Part shown: in pieces, positions 35,440-44,606 of the stretch
How the letters are laid out: every line of letters begins with the position of its first letter
How positions within the stretch are numbered: the first letter of the stretch is position 1
Origin: Desulfobacteraceae bacterium
Lineage (GTDB): Bacteria; Desulfobacterota; Desulfobacteria; Desulfobacterales; Desulfosalsimonadaceae
Reading direction: 5' to 3'
DNA: 49,586 bases
Assembly (NCBI GenBank): GCA_003597945.1
Contig: QZJS01000089.1
Span: 1-49,586, forward strand
Program-made: the position numbers and the translations under genes
The notes under the pieces: model-generated
Database searches by the model: none
The model's input: the letters and a program-made list of their open reading frames with translations, nothing else
What the model was told of the DNA's origin: nothing

Positions 35440-36843
35440 ATGGGCGGTTTTTTCGGGTGCACGTCTAAAACCGATTGCGTCATGGACGTGTTTTACGGGA
35501 CGGATTATCATTCCCATCTCGGCACCAAGCGGGGCGGAATGGCGGTCAGAAACAGCACCGGCATTAAAAAGACCATCAAGAATATTGAAAACGACTATTT
35601 CCGAAGCAAGCTCAATGCCGATCTGCCGCAACTCGACGGCAAAATCGCCATCGGCGTGATCAGCGATACGGATTCCCAGCCGCTGATCATCGGATCCCAT
35701 CTCGGCACGTTCGCCATTGCCACGGTAGCCAGGATTAACAATCTCGAGGAACTGACCCGCCAGGCATACGCCCGCGGGTTTCATTTTTCCGAAGCCGCCG
35801 AGGGATTGGTGAGCCCCACGGAGCTGGTGGGCATGCTCATCGCCCAGGGCGCCACGTTTGAAGAGGGGATCGCCCACGCCCAGGATGTCATCCGGGGATC
35901 ATGTTCCATCCTGATATTAACCGACAAGGGGATCTACGCGGCCCGTGACAAACTCGGCCGAACCCCGGTGATCATCGGCAGCAAGGACGGCGCTTATGTC
36001 GCGTCGTCGGAAAGCTGCGCGCTGTTTAATCTTGGTTATGATGTGGAAAATTATCTCGGACCCGGAGAAATCGTTTTTTTGACGCCGGACGGATGTGAGC
36101 GGCGCCAAGCCCCCGGGGATCGGATGCAGATCTGCTCCTTTTTCTGGGTGTATTACGGGTATCCGGCCTCCGGGTATGAAGGCATCAATGTGGAGGCCGT
36201 CCGATACCGTTGCGGCCGGGCCCTGGCGCAAAATGATACGGTATCAGCGGATTTTGTCTCAGGCATTCCGGATTCGGGCATCGGGCACGCCATCGGGTAT
36301 GCCAACACCAAGCAGATTCCCTATATCCGGCCGTTTGTCAAATACACGCCCACCTGGCCCCGCAGTTTCATGCCCGGAGAACAGCGGATCAGAGACCTGG
36401 TGGCCCGGATGAAGCTGATTCCGGTTCAGGCCTTGATCGAGGGCAAACGCGGCCTGTTCTGCGATGATTCCATTGTCCGGGGGACCCAGTTGCGGGACAA
36501 TATCAAGGTGTTGTTTGATTTCGGCGCCCGGGAAGTGCATATGCGGCTGGCCTGTCCCACGCTGATTTTTCCATGTGAATTTTTAAATTTTTCAACATCC
36601 CGGGCCACCCTTGACCTGATCGGCCGGAAAATGATCCATCGGCTGGAGGGCGATGCGGTCGCGCACATGGCGGAATACGCAAAGGCCGGATCGGAAAAAA
36701 ATCTGGCCATGGTGGACCTGATCCGCAAGGAGCTGAAGCTGACCTCTCTGGTCTACCAGAAACTCGACGACCTGGTGGCGGCCATCGGCTTGCCCAAGGA
36801 AAAATTATGTACCCATTGCTGGGACAACAGTAGTTATTTTTGA
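35440..36843 (+). CDS. amidophosphoribosyltransferase-like (PurF-like) protein lacking the glutaminase cysteine
   Basis: 467 residues. The C-terminal half is a type I phosphoribosyltransferase with the PRPP loop LFCDDSIVRGTQLRD. The N-terminal half has the class II glutaminase fold (RDKLGRTPVIIG, ASSESCALFNLGY). True PurF starts M-C-G-I-F-G, with Cys exposed as the nucleophile; here the start reads M-G-G-F-F-G, so the catalytic cysteine is absent while GTDYHSHLGTKRGGMAV aligns with the LxxLQHRGQESAG region. The protein may therefore use free ammonia or have a different role. Divergent PurF-like proteins of this start type exist in other anaerobes. It overlaps nothing and precedes carB by 14 bp. 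Confidence 0.82.
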   Translation: MGGFFGCTSKTDCVMDVFYGTDYHSHLGTKRGGMAVRNSTGIKKTIKNIENDYFRSKLNADLPQLDGKIAIGVISDTDSQPLIIGSHLGTFAIATVARINNLEELTRQAYARGFHFSEAAEGLVSPTELVGMLIAQGATFEEGIAHAQDVIRGSCSILILTDKGIYAARDKLGRTPVIIGSKDGAYVASSESCALFNLGYDVENYLGPGEIVFLTPDGCERRQAPGDRMQICSFFWVYYGYPASGYEGINVEAVRYRCGRALAQNDTVSADFVSGIPDSGIGHAIGYANTKQIPYIRPFVKYTPTWPRSFMPGEQRIRDLVARMKLIPVQALIEGKRGLFCDDSIVRGTQLRDNIKVLFDFGAREVHMRLACPTLIFPCEFLNFSTSRATLDLIGRKMIHRLEGDAVAHMAEYAKAGSEKNLAMVDLIRKELKLTSLVYQKLDDLVAAIGLPKEKLCTHCWDNSSYF

Positions 36844-36857
36844 ATTTAGGAGAAAAT

Positions 36858-39800
36858 ATGCCAAAGATAGAAGATATTAAAAAAGTAATGATCATCGGTT
36901 CGGGTCCGATTATTATCGGTCAGGCCTGTGAATTTGATTATTCGGGAACCCAGGCGTGCAAGGCCCTGCGTACCCTTGGCTACCAGATCGTCCTGGTTAA
37001 TTCAAATCCCGCCACCATCATGACCGATCCCGGCATGGCCGACGCCACTTACGTGGAACCCCTCAACCTGGAAACCCTGACCCGGATCATTGAAAAAGAG
37101 CGCCCTGATGCCCTGCTGCCGAACCTGGGGGGCCAGACCGGTCTCAACCTCAGCCTGGGACTTCATCGCGCCGGGGTATTGGAGAAATTCGGCGTAAAAA
37201 TCATCGGCGTCAATATCGGGGCCATTGAGCGCGGGGAAGACCGGACCGAATTTAAAAAAACCATGGAACGCCTCGGCATCGAAATGCCCAGGAGCGAGGC
37301 CGTCTACAGCGTGGAGGAGGCCGAACGGGTGGCCGAGGAAGTCGGTTATCCGGTGGTGATCCGCCCGGCTTACACCATGGGCGGCACCGGCGGCGGTCAT
37401 GTCTATAATGTGGAAGAACTGCGGGAAGTGGCGGCCCGGGGCCTGTCGGTCAGTCTGGTCCACCAGGTCCTGGTGGAGGAATCGGTGATCGGCTGGGAGG
37501 AGCTCGAACTCGAGGTGGTGCGCGATGCCCGCAACCAGATGATCACGGTCTGTTTTATTGAAAACGTGGACGCCATGGGCGTGCACACCGGGGATTCCTT
37601 CTGCACGGCGCCCATGCTCACCATTGCCCCGGAACTCCAGAAACGGCTTCAGGATTATTCTTATGCCATCGTGGAAGCCATCGAGGTCATCGGCGGCACC
37701 AACATTCAATTCGCCCATGACCCGAAAACCGGCCGGGTGGTGGTTATCGAGATCAATCCCCGGACCTCCCGCTCGTCGGCCCTGGCCTCCAAGGCCACGG
37801 GGTTTCCCATTGCCCTGGTGTCGGCCATGCTGGCCGGCGGCCTGACCCTGGATGAAATCCCCTACTGGCGGGACGGGACCCTGGAAAAATACACGCCTTC
37901 CGGGGATTACGTGGTGGTGAAGTTCGCCCGATGGGCCTTTGAAAAATTTGCGGGCATCAAGGACCGGCTGGGGACCCAGATGCGGGCCGTGGGCGAGGTC
38001 ATGAGCATCGGCAAGAACTATAAGGAAGCCTTTCAGAAAGCCATCCGGTCCCTGGAAAGCGGCCGTTACGGGCTTGGTTTTGCAAAGGATTTTAACAAGA
38101 AATCCCTTGCCGAGCTGATGAATCTGCTCACGTTTCCATCCAGCGAGCGTCATTTTATCATGTACGAGGCCCTGCGCAAGGGTGCCAATATCGCGGATCT
38201 GCATGAAAAAACCCATGTGAAGGCATGGTTTATCGAACAGATGCGGGAACTGGTGGTTCTTGAAGAAGAAATTCTGACCCACAAGGGGAAGATGCTTCCC
38301 GATGATCTGCTGATTAAGGCTAAAAAGGACGGGTTTGCCGATCGTTACCTGGCAAAACTGCTCGCGATTCCGGAAAAGGAGATCCGTGCCCGGCGAAAGG
38401 CCATCGGCATGGGCGAAGCCTGGGAAGCGGTGCCCGTATCCGGGGTTGACAACGCGGCCTATTACTATTCCACCTATAACGCGCCCGACAGCGTGCCGGT
38501 GAGCGACCGGAAGAAAATTATGGTGCTCGGCGGCGGTCCCAACCGCATCGGCCAGGGGATTGAATTCGACTACTGCTGCGTGCACGCCGCTTTTGCCATC
38601 CGGGACGCGGGGTTCGAGTCCATCATGGTCAACTGCAACCCGGAAACCGTGTCCACAGATTACGACACCTCCGACAAGCTCTATTTCGAACCGCTCACCG
38701 TCGAAGACGTGCTCTCCATCTATGAAAAGGAAAAGCCTGAGGGCGTCATCGTGCAGTTCGGCGGGCAGACACCGCTCAATATCGCCCAGGAACTGGCCGA
38801 AGCCGGGGTCAATATCCTCGGCACGTCGCCGGATACCATTGATCTGGCCGAGGACCGGGACCGGTTCCGGCAGATCATGAAAAAACTCGGCATCCCCCAG
38901 CCGGAATCGGGCATGGCCCATACCGAGGATGCGGCCCTGGCCGTGGCCGCCCAAATCGGATATCCGCTGATGGTCCGGCCCTCTTATGTCCTGGGAGGAC
39001 GAGCCATGATGGTCGTGCTGGATGAAAGCATGCTGCGTCAGTACATGGCTACGGCCGTGGATGTGTCTCCCGAGCGCCCGATTCTCATCGACCGGTTCCT
39101 GCAAAATGCCATCGAGGCAGAAGCCGATGCCATTGCCGACGGGACCGACGCCTTTGTGCCGGCGGTCATGGAGCATATCGAACTGGCCGGCGTGCATTCC
39201 GGGGATTCGGCCTGCGTGATTCCGCCGGTGAGTATTCCGGTCAAACATGTGGAAACCATTTATGAGTACACCCGGAAAATCGCCATGGAACTCGGTGTGA
39301 ACGGTCTGATGAACATCCAGTACGCCATCGCCGACGACACGGTCTATATTCTGGAAGCCAACCCCCGGGCATCCCGCACCGTGCCGCTGGTCTCCAAGGT
39401 CTGCAATATCTCCATGGCCCGTATCGCCACACGGATCATGCTGGGCCAGAAACTGTCCGAATTCAAATTGTTTAAGAAGCCGATCCCCCATTTCGGGGTC
39501 AAGGAAGCGGTGTTTCCGTTTAACATGTTTCCCGAGGTGGATCCCCTGCTGGGGCCGGAAATGCGGTCCACCGGCGAGGTGCTGGGTATGGCCGGCTCCT
39601 TCGGCATGGCCTATTTCAAGGCCCAGGAAGGCACCGGCGTGGCCCTGCCGCTGACGGGAACCGTGCTGATTACGGTGGCAAACCGGGACAAATCCGGGGT
39701 TCTGGAATCGGCCCGGCTTTTTAAAGACTTACAGTTTCGTATTTTCGCCACAAACGGCACCCGGGAATTTCTGATGGAAAACCAAATTCCCGCCGAGCCG

Positions 39801-40058
39801 ATCCGCAAACTCGGATACGGCCGGCCCGACATCGTGGATGAAATTAAAAACGGCGGCATCCAACTGGTGATCAACACCCCGGGCGGACGGGAAAGCAAGG
39901 ACGATGATTCCTATATCCGCAAGGCAGCCATTAATTACAAGGTGCCTTATATCACCACCACGGCGGCGGCCCTGGCGGCGGCCAAGGGGATCATGGCCCG
40001 GCGTCAGGGTGATCCCCTGCCGCGTTCATTGCAGGAATATCACGCCAATATCCGGTAA
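36858..40058 (+). CDS. carB: carbamoyl-phosphate synthase large subunit
   Basis: 1066 residues from the ATG at 36858, with TAGGAGAAAAT before it; a TTG 18 bases upstream is an unlikely start. Two tandem ATP-grasp halves: the first has GSGPIIIGQACEFDYSGTQACKALR and PAYTMGGTGGG, the second GGGPNRIGQGIEFDYCCVHAAF and PSYVLGGRAMMVV. A C-terminal allosteric MGS domain follows (TGTVLITVANRDK..., NTPGGRESKDDDSYIRKAAI). CarB makes carbamoyl phosphate for arginine and pyrimidine synthesis from bicarbonate, ATP and ammonia delivered by CarA. No carA is adjacent; it must lie outside this window. The 829-codon antisense frame is an artefact of its GC-rich codons. Confidence 0.97.
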   Translation: MPKIEDIKKVMIIGSGPIIIGQACEFDYSGTQACKALRTLGYQIVLVNSNPATIMTDPGMADATYVEPLNLETLTRIIEKERPDALLPNLGGQTGLNLSLGLHRAGVLEKFGVKIIGVNIGAIERGEDRTEFKKTMERLGIEMPRSEAVYSVEEAERVAEEVGYPVVIRPAYTMGGTGGGHVYNVEELREVAARGLSVSLVHQVLVEESVIGWEELELEVVRDARNQMITVCFIENVDAMGVHTGDSFCTAPMLTIAPELQKRLQDYSYAIVEAIEVIGGTNIQFAHDPKTGRVVVIEINPRTSRSSALASKATGFPIALVSAMLAGGLTLDEIPYWRDGTLEKYTPSGDYVVVKFARWAFEKFAGIKDRLGTQMRAVGEVMSIGKNYKEAFQKAIRSLESGRYGLGFAKDFNKKSLAELMNLLTFPSSERHFIMYEALRKGANIADLHEKTHVKAWFIEQMRELVVLEEEILTHKGKMLPDDLLIKAKKDGFADRYLAKLLAIPEKEIRARRKAIGMGEAWEAVPVSGVDNAAYYYSTYNAPDSVPVSDRKKIMVLGGGPNRIGQGIEFDYCCVHAAFAIRDAGFESIMVNCNPETVSTDYDTSDKLYFEPLTVEDVLSIYEKEKPEGVIVQFGGQTPLNIAQELAEAGVNILGTSPDTIDLAEDRDRFRQIMKKLGIPQPESGMAHTEDAALAVAAQIGYPLMVRPSYVLGGRAMMVVLDESMLRQYMATAVDVSPERPILIDRFLQNAIEAEADAIADGTDAFVPAVMEHIELAGVHSGDSACVIPPVSIPVKHVETIYEYTRKIAMELGVNGLMNIQYAIADDTVYILEANPRASRTVPLVSKVCNISMARIATRIMLGQKLSEFKLFKKPIPHFGVKEAVFPFNMFPEVDPLLGPEMRSTGEVLGMAGSFGMAYFKAQEGTGVALPLTGTVLITVANRDKSGVLESARLFKDLQFRIFATNGTREFLMENQIPAEPIRKLGYGRPDIVDEIKNGGIQLVINTPGGRESKDDDSYIRKAAINYKVPYITTTAAALAAAKGIMARRQGDPLPRSLQEYHANIR

Positions 40059-40064
40059 ATTCAA

Positions 40065-40110
40065 GGCGGAACGGAGGGACGGATTTGCAAACCTGCCCCT
40101 CCATTCCGCC
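40065..40110. terminator. hairpin between convergent carB and CBS genes
   Basis: GGCGGAACGGAGG (40065-40077) pairs with CCTCCATTCCGCC (40098-40110), 13 positions with one mismatch, 20-base loop. No U-run on either side. It sits between the carB stop and the convergent CBS gene stop, so it may separate the two transcripts. Confidence 0.6.
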
Positions 40111-40116
40111 GGGTCG

Positions 40117-40584
40117 CTAAAACGACGTAAACAGTTCCTCATAGACATCGGAAATATAGACGATGCCTATGGGCCGCTCATTGTCGAGCACCGGCAGCCG
40201 GCGGAAGTGGTGTTTGACCATCCGGTCCACCAGAGCCATCAGGTGCTCGTCGGGGGCCGCACCGGTGACGTCGGTGCTCATCACCTGGTATACCCGTTTT
40301 CCCCTGAGATTGTTAATCAGGGTTTGCATCTGACCCTGCCATGAAAGTTCAGTGCCTTCAATGCCGTAATTGAGAAAAGTCGGCCGCAGGTGATATAAAA
40401 TATCGAACATGGTCACGACTCCGGCCAGTTTCTGAAAATCGTCGACCACCATGATGCTGACGGTTTTGTGTCCTGTTTTTCGTAATTTGCCGTGTAAAAT
40501 CCGGTCAATGGCCACCCCCACCGGCGCATTTTCATGAATCATGTCAAAATCGGTGACCATGATATCTTTTGCCAGCAATGTCAA
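40117..40584 (-). CDS. two-CBS-domain protein
   Basis: 155 residues from a TTG at 40584, chosen because AAGGAGG lies eight bases before it; a longer frame (GTG at 40629) would overlap the potD 3' end by 28 bp. Two CBS motifs: residues ~5-65 (AKDIMVTDFDMIHENAPVGVAIDRIL...TVSIMVVDDFQKLAGVVTMFDIL) and ~95-155 (VYQVMSTDVTGAAPDEHLMALVDRMVKHHFRRLPVLD...GIVYISDVYEEL). CBS pairs bind adenosine nucleotides and act as energy sensors. It lies directly downstream of potABCD on the same strand with 17 bp between, so it may be co-transcribed and could regulate the transporter. Confidence 0.85.
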   Translation of the reverse strand: MTLLAKDIMVTDFDMIHENAPVGVAIDRILHGKLRKTGHKTVSIMVVDDFQKLAGVVTMFDILYHLRPTFLNYGIEGTELSWQGQMQTLINNLRGKRVYQVMSTDVTGAAPDEHLMALVDRMVKHHFRRLPVLDNERPIGIVYISDVYEELFTSF

Positions 40585-40601
40585 TGCCGATCCCTCCTTG
40601 T

Positions 40602-41654
40602 TTATCTTCCGGTTTTTAATTTTTCCCACCAGGATTCATATATCACAATTGCCTCACCGATATCGACCTGAAAATCAGCCCCGGCCAGATCTTCTTTTGT
40701 GGGATAGATGGTGCGGTTGTTGCGGATATCTTTATCCAGCAGTTTGACGGCCTCCCGGTTGGGCGAGGCATATCCGATTTCCTCGCAGATGGCCCTGGCG
40801 ATATCGGGTCGCAGCAGAAAATCGATGAGCGCATGGGCGTTGTCGACATTTTCGGCCCGTTTGGGAATCACCAGGTTGTCCATCCATAAGATGGCTCCTT
40901 CCGTTGGATAGATATAGACGAACTTTTCGTTTTCTTCGGCCGCCATGAATGCTTCACCGTTCCAGATCTGGCCGATCGACACCTCGCCGGTGATATAGGG
41001 GACGCGGGGGGTATCGGAATTAAACAGCCGGACATTGGGCATCAGCTGCACCAGTTTGTCATAGGCCTGTTGAATCTCATCCGGGTTGGTGGTGTTGCCG
41101 GAAAGCCCCAGGACCCGCAGGCTCATGAAAAATACATCCCGGACGTCGTTTAACAGCAGGACTTTGCCTTTAAATTCCGGTTTCCAGAGATCGGCCCAGG
41201 ACCGGACCGTCTCCGGGTCGATTTCGGCTGAATTGACGATAATTCCGGTGGAGCCCCAGAGATAGGGGATGCTGTATCTGTTGCCCGGATCAAAAGGCCG
41301 GTCTGTGTGCTGTGCGTCTAAGTTTTTGAAATTATTCAGCCGGCTTTTATCGATTTCACGAAGCAGGCCTTCTCTTCCCATTTTGTTGACAAAATAGCCC
41401 GACGGCACCACCAGGTCATACCCTTTTCCATCCAGGAGCCGGATTTTGGCGTACATGGCCTCGTTGCTGTCATAGGTGGTGTAGATGACCTTGATACCGG
41501 TCTCTTTGGTAAACTGGCGGATCACTTCTTCCGGCAGATATTCGGACCAGTTATAGAAATAGACCTCCTGCTTAGCCGCTGCGATGGAGGCGATACAGAG
41601 GCTGAGTAAAATGAAAACAGCAGGGACGGCGATTTTAAACAAAATGCGGTTCAT
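40602..41654 (-). CDS. potD: spermidine/putrescine-binding periplasmic protein
   Basis: 350 residues with signal peptide (1-27, ASIAAA), so it is exported. Family segments EVYFYNWSEYLPEEVIRQFTKETGIKV, DLVVPSGYFVNKM and GSTGIIVNSAEIDP are typical, as is the acidic/aromatic polyamine pocket (WNGEAFMAAEE). It captures polyamines in the periplasm and hands them to PotBC. Last gene of the potABCD block; the ATG overlaps the potC stop by 4 bp. Confidence 0.94.
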   Translation of the reverse strand: MNRILFKIAVPAVFILLSLCIASIAAAKQEVYFYNWSEYLPEEVIRQFTKETGIKVIYTTYDSNEAMYAKIRLLDGKGYDLVVPSGYFVNKMGREGLLREIDKSRLNNFKNLDAQHTDRPFDPGNRYSIPYLWGSTGIIVNSAEIDPETVRSWADLWKPEFKGKVLLLNDVRDVFFMSLRVLGLSGNTTNPDEIQQAYDKLVQLMPNVRLFNSDTPRVPYITGEVSIGQIWNGEAFMAAEENEKFVYIYPTEGAILWMDNLVIPKRAENVDNAHALIDFLLRPDIARAICEEIGYASPNREAVKLLDKDIRNNRTIYPTKEDLAGADFQVDIGEAIVIYESWWEKLKTGR

Positions 41655-42421
41655 GATTTTTTCTCCTTGAGCAGAAAGTATGAAAATGAAACAAAGACCA
41701 CCGGAATGAGAAACAAAATGGTGGCCAGGGCATTGACTTCGGGTTTGACTCCCAGTCGGACCATGGAATAGATGCGCAGGGGCAGAATCTCAAAGGACGG
41801 CCCGGTGACAAAAAAACTGACGATGACGTCATCCACCGACAGGGTGAAACTCAGCAGCCATCCCGCCAGCACCGCCGGCATGGCAAGGGGTAGGATGATT
41901 CGGTAAAACACGTGCCATTCCCCGGCGCCGAGGTCCCGGGCCGCTTCGATCAATGCGGAATCGAAACCCGAAAGCCTGGAATACACCGTGATCACCACAA
42001 AGGGAAGGCAGAAGGTGATGTGGGAAAGCAGCAGGGACATGAAACCGAGATGGATTCCCAGTGCAATAAAAAGCGCCAGCAGCGATATAGCCATGACGAT
42101 ATCCGGCGACATCATGATGACAAACAACAATCCTTCAAACGCTTTTTTCCCGGCAAACCGCCAGCGGTAGAGGCTGACGGCCCCGAGGGTGCCGATGACG
42201 GCGGCCAGGGTGGCCGCAAGAAAGGCGATGATCAGGGTGTTTATGGCCGCATGCATCAGCAGGGGGCTGTCGATGATCTGGTAATACCATTTCAGTGTCC
42301 ATCCCTCCCATCGGGTTCCGTATTTGGAAGCATTGAACGAGGAGGCGATCAGCACGAAAATCGGCAGATAGAGAAAAAGATAGATCAAGGCCACGTAAAG
42401 TGTTTTGACGCGCCGCATCAC
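41651..42421 (-). CDS. potC: polyamine ABC transporter permease
   Basis: 256 residues, six membrane helices, with the BPD_transp EAA loop EAARDLGAGEWHVFYRIILPLAMPAVL near residue 165. It forms the membrane channel with PotB. The start overlaps the potB stop by 4 bp (42418-42421) and the stop overlaps potD, consistent with a tightly coupled operon. Confidence 0.94.
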   Translation of the reverse strand: MMRRVKTLYVALIYLFLYLPIFVLIASSFNASKYGTRWEGWTLKWYYQIIDSPLLMHAAINTLIIAFLAATLAAVIGTLGAVSLYRWRFAGKKAFEGLLFVIMMSPDIVMAISLLALFIALGIHLGFMSLLLSHITFCLPFVVITVYSRLSGFDSALIEAARDLGAGEWHVFYRIILPLAMPAVLAGWLLSFTLSVDDVIVSFFVTGPSFEILPLRIYSMVRLGVKPEVNALATILFLIPVVFVSFSYFLLKEKKS

Positions 42422-43272
42422 CGGATCTCCTTTTTCCCGATTTTGCGGATGCTGAAGAAATAAGCGATCAGCATCAGGGCCATGATCAGGGTCATGGTTA
42501 CGCTGGCCGCGGCCCCGAAAGGCCAGTCCCGGGCATCTAAGAACTGGTTCTTGATGAAATTGCCGATGAGAAGGTCCTTGGCCCCGCCAAGCAGGTCGGA
42601 TACGTAGAACATGCCCAGAGCAGGCAGGAAAACAAGGAGTCCGCCGGCGATGATGCCGGGCATGGTCAGGGGGATGATTACCCGGACGAATGTCTGGAAT
42701 CTGCCGGCTCCGAGGTCGGCGGAGGCTTCCAGCAGACGCGTGTCGAGTTTTTCAATCACCGCGAAAAGCGGCAGCACCATAAACGGGAACAGGATGTAGA
42801 CCAGCCCGATGGTCACGGCCGTTCCGGTGTAGAGGAGCCGCAGGGGCTCGTCAATAATGCCGGTAAACAGCAGGAGTTTGTTGAGTACGCCCTGGGTGGC
42901 CAGCAGGCTCCGGATGGCATAGGTGCGGATCAGGGAATTGGTCCAGAAGGGGATGATGACCAGCAGCAGGAGCAGATGCCGCAGCCCCGGCCGGGTCCGG
43001 GCCAGGGCATATGCAAAGGGATAGCCGAGCGCCAGGCAGACCATGGTGGCCACCAGGGCCATGGCCGCGGAATGCCCGAACACCTGAAGGTAGACCGGAT
43101 CCAGGATGCGCCGGTAGTTTTCCAGCGTGAAATCCAGCCGTACAAAGGCGGCCTCGTCCCGCTGGAGAAAGCTGGTCGCCAGGATCATGACATTGGGAAT
43201 TAAAACGAAAAACCCGAGCCATGCCCCTGTGAGACCGATGGTTGCGGTTTTAAAGAGGCTCTTTTCCGTCAT
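42418..43272 (-). CDS. potB: polyamine ABC transporter permease
   Basis: 284 residues from the ATG at 43272, which has GGAGGAG ten bases before; the longer frame starting at 43338 lacks a comparable site. Six membrane segments and the EAA loop SADLGAGRFQTFVRVIIPLTMPGII near ~185. The first 23 bp overlap the potA 3' end. Pairs with PotC. Confidence 0.93.
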   Translation of the reverse strand: MTEKSLFKTATIGLTGAWLGFFVLIPNVMILATSFLQRDEAAFVRLDFTLENYRRILDPVYLQVFGHSAAMALVATMVCLALGYPFAYALARTRPGLRHLLLLLVIIPFWTNSLIRTYAIRSLLATQGVLNKLLLFTGIIDEPLRLLYTGTAVTIGLVYILFPFMVLPLFAVIEKLDTRLLEASADLGAGRFQTFVRVIIPLTMPGIIAGGLLVFLPALGMFYVSDLLGGAKDLLIGNFIKNQFLDARDWPFGAAASVTMTLIMALMLIAYFFSIRKIGKKEIR

Positions 43273-44389
43273 CCGGCAGTATCTCCTCCCAGGATGGGAC
43301 CCATCCCACAGCCACGCGTTCGCCGATGCTATAATCAAATGACGGATCTTCCTCGTCGAAAAATTCGCTGGCCTGGATTTTTTTTCCGCAATCCAACAGG
43401 ATCAGCGAATCCAGGGTCATTCCCTTGTAGGTGCGCTCCAGAACCCTGCCCATAAATTTTCCGTCAATGGATGTTCCGTCAACAGCCTGGCCGTTTTTGA
43501 GTTCCGTGACGCGCAGGTCCTCGGGCCGCAGCAGGACCTTGATCCGGTCTCCGGTCTGAAAGGACCGGGGCGTTCGCAGGGTGCAGCCGACCCCTTCCAC
43601 GTCGGCGAAAAGGGTTGATCCGTTTTCCCGACCGGTGACGATTCCGTCGAAAATATTGATTTCACCAACGAATCGGGCCACAAACAGGTTGGCGGGGGTT
43701 TCATAGACCTGGCGCGGGGTGCCGGCCTGCTCGATTTGGCCGTCGCGCATGACGATGACCCGGTCGGACATGGACAGGGCCTCTTCCTGGGAATGGGTGA
43801 CAAAGATAAAGGTAATGCCTATCCGCCGCTGAATTTGCTTGAGTTCGATCTGCATCTCCTTGCGGAGTTTGTAATCCAAGGCATTGAGGCATTCATCCAG
43901 CAACAGGACCTTCGGCCGGTTGACAACGGCCCGGGCCAGGGCCACCCGCTGCTGTTGGCCCCCGGAAAGCTGGTGGGGCTTGCGGTCGGCCAGGTCGTCC
44001 AGCTTGACCATGCGCAGGGCCTCATCGACCCGCTGGCGGATTTCGGCCCGGTCCGTTTTTTTCATTTTCAGGCCGAAGGCCACATTGTTTAGGGCAGTCA
44101 TGTGTGGGAAAAGAGCGAAACTCTGGAACACGATGTTGACATGCCGCTGGTTGGGAGCCAGATCATTGACCCGGCGGCCGTCGATGAAGATATCCCCTTC
44201 GTCCGGGGATTCAAACCCCGCCAGGAGTCTGAGAATGGTGGTCTTCCCGCACCCGGAAGGGCCCAGCAGGGTGAGGAATTCCCCGTTGCGGACGTCGAGA
44301 TCCAGTCCCGCGAGGACCGTCTTGTCGCCGAAACGTTTGGTGATGCGTTTCAGAGAAACGATGGGGTTGCCGTTGCGATGGTCTGCCAT
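43250..44389 (-). CDS. potA: polyamine ABC transporter ATP-binding protein
   Basis: 379 residues. Walker A GPSGCGKTT, signature LSGGQQQRVALARAV, Walker B VLLLDECLNALD and the switch His in FVTHSQEEA. The last 130 residues form the TOBE-type regulatory domain. Walker B carries Cys and Asn where PotA of enterics has Ser residues (DESLSALD), a mild variation that keeps the catalytic Asp and Glu. First gene of the operon; a TATCGGCCGATA palindrome lies 122 bp upstream (44511-44522). Confidence 0.94.
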   Translation of the reverse strand: MADHRNGNPIVSLKRITKRFGDKTVLAGLDLDVRNGEFLTLLGPSGCGKTTILRLLAGFESPDEGDIFIDGRRVNDLAPNQRHVNIVFQSFALFPHMTALNNVAFGLKMKKTDRAEIRQRVDEALRMVKLDDLADRKPHQLSGGQQQRVALARAVVNRPKVLLLDECLNALDYKLRKEMQIELKQIQRRIGITFIFVTHSQEEALSMSDRVIVMRDGQIEQAGTPRQVYETPANLFVARFVGEINIFDGIVTGRENGSTLFADVEGVGCTLRTPRSFQTGDRIKVLLRPEDLRVTELKNGQAVDGTSIDGKFMGRVLERTYKGMTLDSLILLDCGKKIQASEFFDEEDPSFDYSIGERVAVGWVPSWEEILPDDGKEPL

Positions 44390-44606
44390 TCGCCTTCATG
44401 GGAACTTGAGGGTTGAACCGTTTGCGCCCCTTTTCGGATTCCGGAAAACAGGGCCTGTTATTATAGAATAATTATTTTAAATCATTTGATTTTAATATAT
44501 TAAGCCACCATATCGGCCGATACATTATATGGAAAAAAAGAGGATTTCAACCAATATTGATCGGCCGTAAAACCATCCGGCCAATGCCTGTGTGAAAGTG
44601 CGGATA

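Noticed and set aside
37002-39491. 829-codon open frame antisense to carB
   Set aside because: Arises from codon bias of carB; His- and Gly-rich composition without domain features.
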